Source: an uncultured Paracoccus sp.
Lineage (GTDB): Bacteria; Pseudomonadota; Alphaproteobacteria; Rhodobacterales; Rhodobacteraceae
Length of the DNA stretch: 18,290 nt
Reading direction: 5' to 3'
Assembly (NCBI GenBank): GCA_937859005.1
Contig: CALLYR010000074.1
Coordinates: 1 to 18,290 of the forward strand
The notes below the pieces were generated by a model. The model was not told the DNA's origin, made no database searches, and saw nothing but the letters and a program-made list of their open reading frames with translations. The position numbers were made by a program, and so were the translations under genes. Shown here piece after piece: positions 1 through 9,100 of this stretch. Each line of letters starts with the position of its first letter. Position 1 is the first letter of the stretch.

Positions 1-2076
1 ATCGGCGGGCTGGCCGGCAGGAATTTCGGCGGGATCGCCGATTCCTATTCGTTGACGCCGATCGCCTATGACGGCACCCAGGACGCCCAGGTGGGCGGGC
101 TGGTCGCCTCCAATCAGGGCAGCATCAGCCGGACCCATGCCGCGGGACGCATCGCGATCGCGGGCGCGACCGGATCGCTGCGGACGGGTGGCCTGGTGGC
201 CGTGAATGACGAGGGCGAGAGCGAAGGCACAGTCGCCGTGTCCTTCTGGGACCGCGACGCCACCGGCCAGTCCGCATCCGCCGGCGGCATCGGGCTGAGC
301 ACCGCCGACCTGCAGGATACCGCCGGTTTCATGCGCCGCGCAACGGGCTGGGATTTCGAACGGATCTGGGCACCGGGCGGAAACGGGGCCTATCCGCAGC
401 TTTACAGCATCGATCCGGTGCTTTGGGCCGCGCCGGAGGCCCTGACCGTGACCTATGGCCGCGCGCTGCCCGCACCCAGGGGGACGGTCCGGGGTCTCGG
501 CCGCTATGTCTTTGCCCCGGCGGGCGACGCACCGGCGGTCGCGGGCATCTTCCGTCTGCCCGCAGGGGCGCGCAATGCCGGAACCTATGCCATCACGACG
601 GCGGCTTCCGTCACCTCGCCCGGTGGCGTGACTTATGGCATCGTCGGCTCTGCCGCCAGCCTGACCATCCGGCGCGCGCCACTGACGGTTGACGCGCGCG
701 ACGTGACGAAGCTCTATGGGCTCGAACGGGGCTTCTCGAACGACGACGTGACCCTGACCGGCCTGCAGTACAACGACGCCCTGTCCTCGGTGTGGCTGAC
801 CAGCACAGGCGCCGCGGCGGGGGCATGGGTGACGGGTTCACCCCATGCGATCACCGCCAGCGATGCCGCAATCGCGGGACAGGGCGGCGATGTCAGCCGA
901 AACTACGTCATCACCTATGAAGCCGGCGACCTTACCGTCACGCCGCGCCGCATCACCGTCGCGGCGCAGGACAGCGAGAGCGTCTATGGCTTCACCCCCG
1001 TCCTCGACTGGCGACTGGCCAGAGGCGAACTTGCAGGGGGCGATGTCATCTCGGACGTCCGGCTGACCAGCCCGGGCACCGCCTTCAAGAGCCCGGTCGA
1101 CCGTTACCGCATCGACGCCTCGGATGCGCGCATGGCTGGCGGGGCCGAGGTGAACTATGTCATCACCTATACGCCCGGCGACCTCACGATCACGCCCCGT
1201 CCCATCACCATCGCGGCGCAGGACAGCGTCAGCCGCTTCGGCCTGACGCCGATCCTGGACTGGGGCCTGGCTGCGGGCGAGCTTGCGGCGGGCGACGTCA
1301 TCACGGACGTCCGCCTGACCAGCGACGGCAGGGCCGGAAGCCCGCCGGGCAGATACCGCATCGACGCCTCGGATGCGCGCATGACCGGCGAGGCCGAGGC
1401 GAACTATGCCATCGTCTATGCGCCCGGCACGCTGGATGTCCTGCGCCCCGTCCTGCCGCGGGGTATCCCGGTCCCCCTCAACACGGTGACCGAGACAGGC
1501 TTGCCGAACCCTGTGGACGAGCCATCCATATTCCCGATCGCCACGCCCGGTCCCGGCGCAGAAATTTCCCCGCGTGAGAGCAGAAGCCTGCCGCAAGCCG
1601 CCGTCCCGCAGGGCGGCCCGTCCCGGCTGGCCGCCCTGTCCGAGGAAGTGTCGGCGATGATCGAAGCCTGCAGCCAGCACGAGGGCCAGGCCGAGGACAT
1701 GCTGGCCTGCCTGTCCCGCGCCCTGAACCGCTATTCCAGCGCGCTGGACGAGCTTTCGGCCGAACTGCCGCCCTCGATGCAGACGGTGTCGGCCATCCTG
1801 CGCCGGGCCAGCGCGGATATCGGCGTCGCGCAAAGCCGGGCCGTGGGCCGCCTTGCCGGCGCGGAAACCGAAGCCCAGCGCCGGGCGATCCGCCAGGAGG
1901 CCCTGACCGAGGCACGCCGCGTCATGTCCACGGCCAGGACCGAGATCGTCAAGCAGATCGAATTGCTGCGGGTCGAGGACCCGGAACTTGCCCGCGCCCA
2001 TGCCCGGCAGGAAGGCATCATCCTTGCCACGGTCGAGAAAGCCGATGCGACGCTTGCACGCGCGGTCGGGCTCTAG
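1..2076 (+). CDS. C-terminal part of a large haemagglutinin-like exoprotein (GLUG motifs, MBG domains); 5' end outside window
   Basis: The frame is open from base 1, so the start lies upstream. The first 60 bases and bases 91-150 encode GLUG-type motifs (GGLAGRNFGGIADSYS, VGGLVASNQGSISRTHAAG), and a further GGLVAVN copy follows. Such motifs occur in filamentous-haemagglutinin-like and other secreted adhesins. Four MBG-type Ig-like domains follow at roughly 427-680, 685-950, 952-1200 and 1204-1440, each opening with a TV.YG/AQDS..YG-like strand and closing with a Y..GDLT(V/I)TPR-like strand. A proline-rich linker (about 1441-1620) leads to a helical, charged tail (about 1621-2076). The C-terminal type suits a two-partner-secretion or similar surface protein, but the TPS domain and any partner would be outside the window. 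The stop lies 32 bp inside the caspase-like gene, which suggests coupled translation. The family is clear; the exact function and secretion route are inferred. Confidence 0.8.
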   Translation: MGGLAGRNFGGIADSYSLTPIAYDGTQDAQVGGLVASNQGSISRTHAAGRIAIAGATGSLRTGGLVAVNDEGESEGTVAVSFWDRDATGQSASAGGIGLSTADLQDTAGFMRRATGWDFERIWAPGGNGAYPQLYSIDPVLWAAPEALTVTYGRALPAPRGTVRGLGRYVFAPAGDAPAVAGIFRLPAGARNAGTYAITTAASVTSPGGVTYGIVGSAASLTIRRAPLTVDARDVTKLYGLERGFSNDDVTLTGLQYNDALSSVWLTSTGAAAGAWVTGSPHAITASDAAIAGQGGDVSRNYVITYEAGDLTVTPRRITVAAQDSESVYGFTPVLDWRLARGELAGGDVISDVRLTSPGTAFKSPVDRYRIDASDARMAGGAEVNYVITYTPGDLTITPRPITIAAQDSVSRFGLTPILDWGLAAGELAAGDVITDVRLTSDGRAGSPPGRYRIDASDARMTGEAEANYAIVYAPGTLDVLRPVLPRGIPVPLNTVTETGLPNPVDEPSIFPIATPGPGAEISPRESRSLPQAAVPQGGPSRLAALSEEVSAMIEACSQHEGQAEDMLACLSRALNRYSSALDELSAELPPSMQTVSAILRRASADIGVAQSRAVGRLAGAETEAQRRAIRQEALTEARRVMSTARTEIVKQIELLRVEDPELARAHARQEGIILATVEKADATLARAVGL
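952..1440 (+). repeat. Near-identical tandem MBG repeat, about 250 bp period
   Basis: Two consecutive units inside the exoprotein gene begin at 952 and 1204 with almost the same bases (ATCACC(G/A)TCGCGGCGC then AGGACAGCG). Both contain an identical 30-base stretch, at 1105-1134 and 1354-1383, that encodes YRIDASDARM. The offset is 252 bp at the start of the units and 249 bp in the middle, so they differ by one codon. The two flanking MBG domains are much more diverged, which points to a recent duplication or gene conversion of this pair. Confidence 0.8.
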
Positions 2077-3034
2077 CCTCGGCCGCATCATCCCGGTCCT
2101 GTTCGCGATGCTGGCGGTCCTGCTGCTGGCCGGGCAGGCGGCTGCGGCGCAGCGCGTGGCGCTGGTCATCGGCAACGCCGCCTATGCCAGCGTGCCCACC
2201 CTGGACAACACCGCCAATGACGCCAACGACATGGCGGCGACGCTGAAGGACCTGGGATTCCAGGTCCTGCTGGGGATCGACCGCGACCGGCAGCAGATGC
2301 AGGACCTGATCGGCCGTTTCGGCACGGCCTCGAAAGCCGCGGATGTGGCGCTGTTCTATTATGCCGGGCACGCATTCCAGATTTCGGAACGGAATTACCT
2401 GGTGCCGCTGGACTTCAGGATGACCCGCCCCGATCAGGCGATCGCGCAGACCGTGAAACTGGACGCGGTCCTCGACATCATGTCCAGGGCGCCGGGGCTG
2501 AGGATCGTGCTGCTGGATGCCTGCCGCGACAATCCGCTGCGCCTGCCGGGCAGCGGCGACGGACTTGCCCGCGTCGGCAGCGCGGCGGATTTCCTGATCG
2601 CCTATGCGACCCAGCCGGGCGCCGTGGCCTTTGACGGCGAGGGGCGCAACGGCACTTTCACCGAAGCCCTGCTGAGCCATATCAGGACGCCGTCGCAGGA
2701 CATCAGCGAAATGATGATCTCGGTGCGCAAGGATGTGGTGGCGAGGACCGGAGGCCAGCAGATCCCGTGGGAAAACTCATCCCTGACCCGGCAATTCCGG
2801 TTCGATGAGGGCCCGCCCACCGCCACGCCCGAGACGATCCTTTACCAGGTTGCGGCGAGGACCGCCGATCCCGCGCTGCTGCGGCTCTATGTCCAGCGCC
2901 ATCCCGACGGCACCCATGTCGGCGAGGTGCTGGCCATGCTGTCGCAGGACGCGGGCGATCCGCGCGCCGCAGCATGGGCCCGCACCAGGACAGCGGCGAG
3001 CAGCTTTGGCAGTTGGCCCAGCGCAGCCGCCTGA
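2045..3034 (+). CDS. Exported caspase-like (peptidase C14) protein
   Basis: The 329-residue product starts at the ATG at 2045. This start is chosen because it gives a clean signal peptide: basic MRRLHARSG, a hydrophobic core around residues 15-30, and an AxA-type site near residue 35. The mature part opens directly with RVALVIGNAAY, the first strand of the caspase p20 fold. The catalytic dyad is visible as His109 in FYYAGHA and Cys160 in IVLLDACRDNP. The protein is therefore predicted to be a periplasmic or secreted cysteine peptidase of the bacterial caspase-homologue type. Its substrate is unknown. The gene overlaps the adhesin stop by 32 bp, and its own 3' end overlaps the Sel1 reading frame by 61 bp. 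The last 25 or so residues (TRTAASSFGSWPSAAA) look like out-of-frame sequence, so the protein may originally have continued into the next frame. Confidence 0.85.
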   Translation: MRRLHARSGSSLGRIIPVLFAMLAVLLLAGQAAAAQRVALVIGNAAYASVPTLDNTANDANDMAATLKDLGFQVLLGIDRDRQQMQDLIGRFGTASKAADVALFYYAGHAFQISERNYLVPLDFRMTRPDQAIAQTVKLDAVLDIMSRAPGLRIVLLDACRDNPLRLPGSGDGLARVGSAADFLIAYATQPGAVAFDGEGRNGTFTEALLSHIRTPSQDISEMMISVRKDVVARTGGQQIPWENSSLTRQFRFDEGPPTATPETILYQVAARTADPALLRLYVQRHPDGTHVGEVLAMLSQDAGDPRAAAWARTRTAASSFGSWPSAAA

Positions 3035-3993
3035 CGCCGCTTTACGAAAGCTATCTGCGGACCTGGCCCACAGGGCCGCATGCCGCCGATGCCCGGCGGA
3101 TGCTGGCGGAACTTTCGTCGGCCGACCAGCCCGGACCGGCACGGCGCTGCGAGTTGCTGGCGACCCATCCCCGCGACGGGACCGAGACGACACCGGGCGT
3201 TCCCTTCGAGCTGCTGGCCCGCGATGCCGCACAGGCCATCGGGGCCTGCGAGGAGGCGATGCGGCTTGATCCCCGGCAGGCGAAATACGCAGCCCTTCTG
3301 GCGCGCGCCAGCGCGGCGGCCGGGCTGCGCGAACGTGCGGTCGCGCTTTATTCGCTGGCGGCCGAACGGGGGGATCTGCGCGCCATGGTCAGCCTTGCCC
3401 TGCTGAAGGAAACCGGGGACGGCGTGCCGCAGGACCCGCAGGGCGCGCGTGCCCTCTATGAACGGGCCGCAGCGGCGGGCAGCGCGGATGCGGCGATCAA
3501 CCTGGCGGTGGCACTGCTGGAGGGGCAGCAGGACCCGGCAGACCGCGCGCGGGGCATCGCCCTGATGCAGCAGGCCTCGGCGGCGGGATCGGCGATCGCC
3601 ACCTTCAATCTGGGCGTGCTGGCGCAGGAAGGCCAGTTCGGCGATCCCGGCGATGCCCGCGCCCTGTTCGAGCGCGCCGCGCGCGAGGGCGAGCCGCGCG
3701 GCCATCGTGCGGCGGCGGTGCTGCTGGACGAAGGCCGCGGCATCCCCCGCGACCCGTCACGCGCGGCGGTCCAGCTTTTGCTGGGGGTGGCGTCCGATGA
3801 CGGCAGCCTGTTGCGGGAACTGGCCGAGCAGGGCCGGAACTGGAATCCCGAAACGCTGATCTCGCTTCAGCAGCGTCTGGCGCGGGCGGGACTTTACCGG
3901 GGCGCAGCGGACGGGATTCCCGGCCCCGCGCTGCACAATGCACTGGAAACCTGGCGCAACGGCGGCTTCGATACATCGGCCCTGTCCGGCTGA
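2974..3993 (+). CDS. Sel1-repeat protein with C-terminal peptidoglycan-binding-like domain; probably the displaced second half of the caspase-like protein
   Basis: The frame encodes 339 residues. Residues 20-47 (PLYESYLRTWPTGPHAADARRMLAEL as a pattern) repeat the same motif that closes the caspase gene (LLRLYVQRHPDG.H..EVLAML). Residues about 80-112 are TPR-like (ACEEAMRLDP), and about 122-255 hold Sel1 repeats (ALYSLAAERGD, ARALYERAAAAGSADA, ARALFERAAREGE). Residues about 296-328 match a peptidoglycan-binding type 1 pattern (LQQRLARAGLYRG..DGIPGPAL). There is no signal peptide and no ribosome-binding site before the ATG at 2974, although the domains fit a periplasmic location. A single-base deletion in about 2960-3000 would explain the split. 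Caspase-Sel1 fusions are known in alphaproteobacteria. The true coding start is uncertain. Confidence 0.7.
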   Translation: MGPHQDSGEQLWQLAQRSRLTPLYESYLRTWPTGPHAADARRMLAELSSADQPGPARRCELLATHPRDGTETTPGVPFELLARDAAQAIGACEEAMRLDPRQAKYAALLARASAAAGLRERAVALYSLAAERGDLRAMVSLALLKETGDGVPQDPQGARALYERAAAAGSADAAINLAVALLEGQQDPADRARGIALMQQASAAGSAIATFNLGVLAQEGQFGDPGDARALFERAAREGEPRGHRAAAVLLDEGRGIPRDPSRAAVQLLLGVASDDGSLLRELAEQGRNWNPETLISLQQRLARAGLYRGAADGIPGPALHNALETWRNGGFDTSALSG

Positions 3994-4025
3994 TCCGCCG
4001 CACAGGGCCGAGTTGTGCCGGACAT

Positions 4026-4048
4026 TCCACGACCTGTTTCTTCGTGGA
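4026..4048 (+). terminator. Possible terminator hairpin after the caspase/Sel1 genes
   Basis: A 7-bp perfect stem, TCCACGA/TCGTGGA, with a 9-base loop lies about 32 bp after the Sel1 stop. There is no strong U tract, so factor-independent termination is doubtful. Confidence 0.3.
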
Positions 4049-4548
4049 TTGCCTGACCGTGAAGCGCATCCCTTCAGCAGGGGCTTGCTGTCAGCAGGCC
4101 GCAATCCGGCCAGAATGCTGGCGATCCGCCAGATCAAGGCTCGATGCCCCGGATCGAGGCTTCGTCGATTACGCATGGCGGTCGCCGCCGGCGTCCAGCG
4201 GATGACGGGTCATGCGGAACGTGAAAGCAGGCCACGCGGCGGCGCCAAGACCACGCATGCCGTCAGGGCAATACGCGCCGATCGCAAGCCTCGATCGCGG
4301 TGCTGAGCCGGACATTCGGAGGCGCGACGCTGAGTCGCTGTCATTACGACAGCCGGGCAGCCTCATGCCCTGCGCACAGATCTGCAAGATCCGGACCTCG
4401 GAGCCGGGCAGATCGATCGTTGACCCGATCCACCGGATGCCGGGACCGCACACATGGCCGGCCGCACTCGTTCTCTTGCAGGTGAATGCGCTGTCGCTCG
4501 CGGCGCAGGCTGGCGCAGCTTTGCCGCGAGAGGCTTGCCGACATGCAG

Positions 4549-4575
4549 GCGGCCTTCGTGACAGACAAGGGCCGC
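4549..4575 (-). terminator. Possible hairpin terminator after uraA
   Basis: A 6-bp stem, GCGGCC/GGCCGC, with a 15-base loop starts about 21 bp beyond the uraA stop codon. Bulged pairing can extend it. No U tract follows on the minus strand, so this is weak. Confidence 0.22.
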
Positions 4576-4596
4576 TGCCAGGCTTTTCCTGCCGCC

Positions 4597-5877
4597 TCAG
4601 GCCGCCTTTCGTCCGAACCCGAGAACCTGATAGAGGATCAGCGCCGCCAGCGTCGAGGTGCCGATGCCGCCCAGCGCGAAATCTCCGATTTTCAGCGTGA
4701 AGTCGCCCGCGCCGAAGATCAGCGCGACGCCCACCGTGAACAGGTTCCGGGGATCGGCGAAATCGACCTTGTTCTCGACCCAGATCCGCACCATGGCCGA
4801 GGCGATCAGCCCGAACACCGACACCGACAGGCCCGCCAGAACCGGGGCGGGGATGGTCTGCAGGATGGCGCCGAACTTGGGCGACAGCCCCAGGCAGATG
4901 GCGACAAAGGCCGCAATCACGAAGACCAGCGTCGAATAAACCCTGGTCATCGCCATGACGCCGATGTTTTCGGCATAGGTGGTCACCCCGGTGCCGCCGC
5001 CCGACCCCGCGACCACGGTCGCAAGCCCGTCCGCGAAAAAACCGCGGCCGATGTATCGGTCCATGCTCTGTCCCGTGATCGCGCCCAGGGCCTTGATGTG
5101 GCCCAGGTTCTCGGCCACCAGGATGATCGCCACGGGCGCGATCAACGTGATCGCGGACCAGTGGAACTCCGGCCTCTGGAAATGCGGCAGGCCGAACCAG
5201 GGGGCGCCCGCGACCTTGCTGAAATCGATCCCCGCCACGATGCCCAGGCCATTGCCCAGCACCAGCACCAGCAGATAGCCCAAGACCAGCGCCAGCAGCA
5301 CCGAGATCCGGCGCGAGGCCTGCGGCCCGTGGCACGAGATCAGCGCCATGCACAACACCGTCAGCAGCGCGATGGTCAGATGCGCAAGCGTCGGATTGCC
5401 GAAGGCGTTGAGCTGCTGCACCGCGACGGGCGCAAGGTTCAGGCCGATCGCCACGCCGATCGTGCCGGTCACGACCGGCGGCATCAGCCTTTCGACCCAG
5501 CCCGATCCGATCAGCATCACGACAAGCCCGATCAGGGCGTAAAGGACGCCGCAGGCAACGATCCCCCCCAGCGCATGGCCGATGGTCGCGCCCTCCTGCC
5601 CCAGCACTGCCAGCACCACCGCGATGAAGGCGAAGGACGACCCGAGATAGCTTGGCACCCGCCCGCCTGTGATCACGAAGAACAGAAGCGTTCCGATCCC
5701 CGAAAAGAACACCGCCACATTCGGGTCGAAACCCATCAGGATCGGCGCCACGATGGTCGAGCCGGACATCGCCAGCAGATGCTGGATGCCCATGGTGAAG
5801 GACGCAGCCAGGGGCAGCCTTTCATCCGGCATCACCACAGGGCCGGTGGCGGGGCGCCAGGTCGGGAAATACGACAT
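4597..5877 (-). CDS. uraA: UraA-type uracil:proton symporter (NCS2 family)
   Basis: The 426-residue product imports uracil or a related nucleobase across the inner membrane with protons, feeding pyrimidine salvage. It is strongly hydrophobic, with the many membrane spans of the NCS2 fold. Family markers are QHLLAMSGSTIVAP with His33, AENLGH with Glu256, and TTYAENIGVMAMTRVYST with Glu303. These correspond to the substrate-site His and Glu residues of E. coli UraA. VENKVDF and the NLF region near the end also match that protein. The start is placed at 5877 because a GAGGA ribosome-binding site sits 5-6 bases upstream and MSYFPTW begins the conserved part. A longer frame upstream is GC-rich noise. 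A gap of 264 bp separates it from nrdJ on the same strand, and that gap contains a strong hairpin, so uraA probably has its own promoter. Xanthine specificity is less likely because the motif is of the uracil type. Confidence 0.9.
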   Translation of the reverse strand: MSYFPTWRPATGPVVMPDERLPLAASFTMGIQHLLAMSGSTIVAPILMGFDPNVAVFFSGIGTLLFFVITGGRVPSYLGSSFAFIAVVLAVLGQEGATIGHALGGIVACGVLYALIGLVVMLIGSGWVERLMPPVVTGTIGVAIGLNLAPVAVQQLNAFGNPTLAHLTIALLTVLCMALISCHGPQASRRISVLLALVLGYLLVLVLGNGLGIVAGIDFSKVAGAPWFGLPHFQRPEFHWSAITLIAPVAIILVAENLGHIKALGAITGQSMDRYIGRGFFADGLATVVAGSGGGTGVTTYAENIGVMAMTRVYSTLVFVIAAFVAICLGLSPKFGAILQTIPAPVLAGLSVSVFGLIASAMVRIWVENKVDFADPRNLFTVGVALIFGAGDFTLKIGDFALGGIGTSTLAALILYQVLGFGRKAA

Positions 5878-6006
5878 TGATTCCTCGGGGTGACTGTTCG
5901 GTGCCCCGCTTAGCGCCTTCTCGCCCGCTCCGCCAATCCTGCATGGGGCCGCCAGCCGGTTCGAGGGCGCCCCCGTTTCGTCCGGCATCAACGTCCCCGC
6001 CAATAC

Positions 6007-6032
6007 GGGCAGGCGGGCAGGCGGGCAGGCGG
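6007..6032. repeat. Short 8-bp tandem repeat (GGGCAGGC, about 3.25 copies)
   Basis: Three perfect consecutive copies of GGGCAGGC and a partial fourth lie in the uraA-nrdJ gap, directly against the hairpin at 6032-6068. Such a tract can vary in copy number by slippage. No function can be read from the sequence. Confidence 0.85.
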
Positions 6033-6068
6033 ACCGTCCATCGCCCGTTGACGGGGCGATGGACGGTC
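6032..6068 (-). terminator. Strong 15-bp hairpin downstream of nrdJ
   Basis: A perfect 15-bp inverted repeat, GACCGTCCATCGCCC and its complement, with a 7-base loop starts 74 bp after the nrdJ stop and before uraA. It is the most stable intergenic hairpin in the window. It may end nrdJ transcription or protect its 3' end. No U tract follows on the minus strand, so a classic intrinsic terminator is not proven. Confidence 0.5.
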
Positions 6069-6141
6069 TGTTGCTGGCAGGAGGGACAGGTTCTCCTTGC
6101 GGATGGCCGCTTCATGGGGGCTGCTGCAAACGTACCCCGTC

Positions 6142-9100
6142 TCAGCTGCAGCCGCTGGTGCCGCCGCAGGTGTTGCACTTCATGCAGGTGCCGTTGCGGA
6201 CCAGCGTATAGTTGCCGCATTCCCCGCAGGGATCGCCCTCATAGCCCTGCATCCGGGCCTTGGTGCGGGCGTCCATCGCCACCGCCACCGTGCTTGCGGC
6301 GGCAAAGCCCGCCGATTCCGCGGCCAGACCCGAGGTCACGGCGACCGCGGACACGCCGCGCTGCAGGACCATCAGTTCTTGCGGCAGCCGCTTGCGCAGA
6401 TAACCGGTCGAACTGATCTGGCGCAGCATCTCCAGTCCCTTGGACTTGTCGTCGCCTGCGGGCGCCGGATTGCGGCTTTCGGCCTCGCCGCCGCCCAAGG
6501 TGTCGAATCTGGCGCCGTTCGGCTGCACATGAGCCAGATCCGTGCGGTCCAGATAGCTGACCGCCAGTTCTCGGAAGATATAGTCCAGGATCGAGGTCGC
6601 GTTCTTGATGCTGTCGTTGCCCTGCACCATCCCCGCCGGTTCGAACCGGGTAAAGGTGAAGGCATCCACGAACTCTTCCAGCGGGACGCCGTATTGCAGG
6701 CCGACCGAGACCGCGATGGCAAAGTTGTTCATCATCGCCCGGAAGCCCGCGCCTTCCTTGTGCATGTCGATGAAGATCTCGCCCAAGCTGCCGTCGTCGT
6801 ATTCGCCGGTGCGCAGATAGACCTTGTGGCCCCCGATCAGCGCCTTCTGGGTATAGCCCTTGCGGCGGGCGGGCAGCTTTTCGCGGTGGGACCGCACGGC
6901 CTCCTTGATGATGATCTTCTCGACGATCTTTTCGGCGATGACCGCCACGCGTTCCTGCGGGGTGCCGTTTTCCAGAACTTCGGCTGCTTCCTCGTCATCC
7001 TCGACCAGCGCCGAGGCCAGCGGCTGCGACAGCTTGGACCCGTCGCGGTAAAGCGCGTTGGCCTTGATCCCGAGGCTCCACGACAGCTCATAGGCCGCCA
7101 GCGCATCTTGAATCGTGGCCGTGTTCGGCATGTTGATCGTCTTGGAAATCGCGCCCGAGATGAAGCTTTGCGCCGCCGCCATCATGCGGATGTGGCTGTC
7201 CACCGACAGATAGCGCGTGCCCCGTTTCCCGCAGGCATTGGCGCAGTCGAAGACGCTGTAATGTTCGGGGCGCAGGAACGGCGCGCCTTCCAGCGTCATG
7301 GTCCCGCAGACATGGTCGTTCGCGGCGTCGATCTGCGCGCGGGTGAAGCCCAGGTGCCGCAGCAGGTCGAACGCCGGATCGGCCAGCCTCTCGGCCGGGA
7401 TGCCGAGGGTGCCCTTGCAGAACTCCTCGCCCAGTGTCCACTGGTTGAAGACGAAGCGGATGTCGAAGGCCGAGGCCAGCGCCGCGTCCACCTTTTCCAG
7501 TTCGCGCGGGCCGAAGCCGTGGCCGGTCAGGCTGGTGTGATTGATGCCGGGGCAGTTGCCCAAGGATGCATGACCCACGGCATAGGCCGCGATCTCCTCG
7601 ATCTGGGCGCTGGAATATCCCAGCACCTCCAGCGCGGCCGGGACGGACTGGTTGATGATCTTGAAATAGCCGCCGCCCGCCAGCTTCTTGAACTTGACCA
7701 GCGCGAAATCGGGCTCGATGCCGGTCGTGTCGCAGTCCATGACAAGGCCGATCGTGCCGGTCGGCGCGATCACGGTGGTCTGCGCATTGCGGAAGCCGTT
7801 CTCTTCGCCCAGCGCCAGCGCCTTGTCCCAGGCGCGCTGCGCCATCTGCGCAATTGCCGGATCGGGGCAGTTGTCCACGTCCAGCGCGACCGGGTTGACG
7901 TTCACGCCCTCATAGTCGCCGGTGCCATGGGCCGCCGCGCGGTGGTTGCGGATCACCCGCAGCATGGCGTCCGCGTTGCGGGCATAGCCGGGAAACGAGC
8001 CAAGCTCGCCCGCCATCTCGGCCGAGGTCGCATAGGAAACGCCCGTCATCAGCGCGGTCAGCGCGCCGCACAGCGCCCGGCCTTCGTCGCTGTCATAGCC
8101 AAGGCCGAGGTTCATCAGCAACCCGCCGATGTTGGCATAGCCAAGGCCCAGCGTGCGGAAGTCATAGGACCGCTGCGCAATCTCTTTCGACGGGAACTGC
8201 GCCATCAGCACGCTGATTTCCAGCGTCAGGGTCCACAGCCGGGTGGCGTGGACATAGCCGTCGGCGTCGAACTGGCCGTTCGAAAGGAACGTCAGCAGAT
8301 TCATCGACGCGAGATTGCAGGCCGTGTCGTCCAGGAACATGTATTCCGAACAGGGGTTCGAGCCCCGGATCGGCCCGTCCGCCGGGCAGGTGTGCCAGGC
8401 GTTCACCGTGTCGTGGAACTGGATGCCGGGGTCGGCGCAGGCCCAGGCGGCGTGGCCGATCTGGTCCCACAGTTCGCGCGCCTTGACGGTCCTGGCGGTC
8501 TTGCCGTCGGTGCGCCGGATCAGCGCCCAGTCGGCATCCTCGCGCACGGCCTGCAGGAAGGCATCGGTCAGGCGCACCGAGTTGTTCGAGTTCTGCCCCG
8601 AGACCGAGGCATAGGCTTCCGAATCCCAGTCGGTGTCATAAGTCGGAAACTCAATGGAATCAAAGCCCTGACGCGCATATTGCAGAACCCGGTTGACATA
8701 GGTTTCCGGGATCATCGCCCTCTTGGCAGACCGGATGGCGGCCTTCAGCGCCTCGTTCTTCGCCGGATCGGTCGCGTCCTCCGCGCTGCCGTCCCACTGG
8801 CGGATCGCCGCGAAGATCTCGTTCAGCTTCGCCTCGTGCATCTTGGACCCGGCGACCAGCGAGGCAACCTTCTGTTCCTCGATGACCTTCCAGTTGATGA
8901 AGGCCTCGATGTCGGGGTGATCCATGTCGCAGATCACCATCTTGGCCGCGCGCCGCGTGGTGCCGCCCGACTTGATCGCGCCCGCCGCCCGGTCCCCGAT
9001 CTTGAGGAACCCCATCAGCCCCGAGGACTTGCCGCCGCCCGACAGCTTTTCCCCCTCGCCGCGCAGGGACGAGAAGTTGGTGCCGGTGCCCGAGCCGTAT

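Larger units (their letters stand above)
3994..4596. other. 602-bp gap with no convincing gene
   Basis: This stretch lies between the Sel1 protein and uraA, which converge on it. Short open frames exist on both strands but none has a recognisable domain, a good ribosome-binding site or a plausible composition. It contains small hairpins (4026-4048, 4337-4353 with stem GCTGTC/GACAGC, and 4549-4575). No tRNA arm pattern was found. It may be eroded former coding sequence. Confidence 0.5.

Noticed and set aside
4017..4317. The 11-base sequence GCCGGACATTC twice, at 4017-4027 and 4307-4317
   Set aside because: It is short, with unrelated flanks and no gene between; it is within chance expectation for a GC-rich window.
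4344..4568. A 74-codon minus-strand frame in the gap downstream of uraA
   Set aside because: There is no ribosome-binding site and no motif, and its composition resembles random GC-rich sequence.
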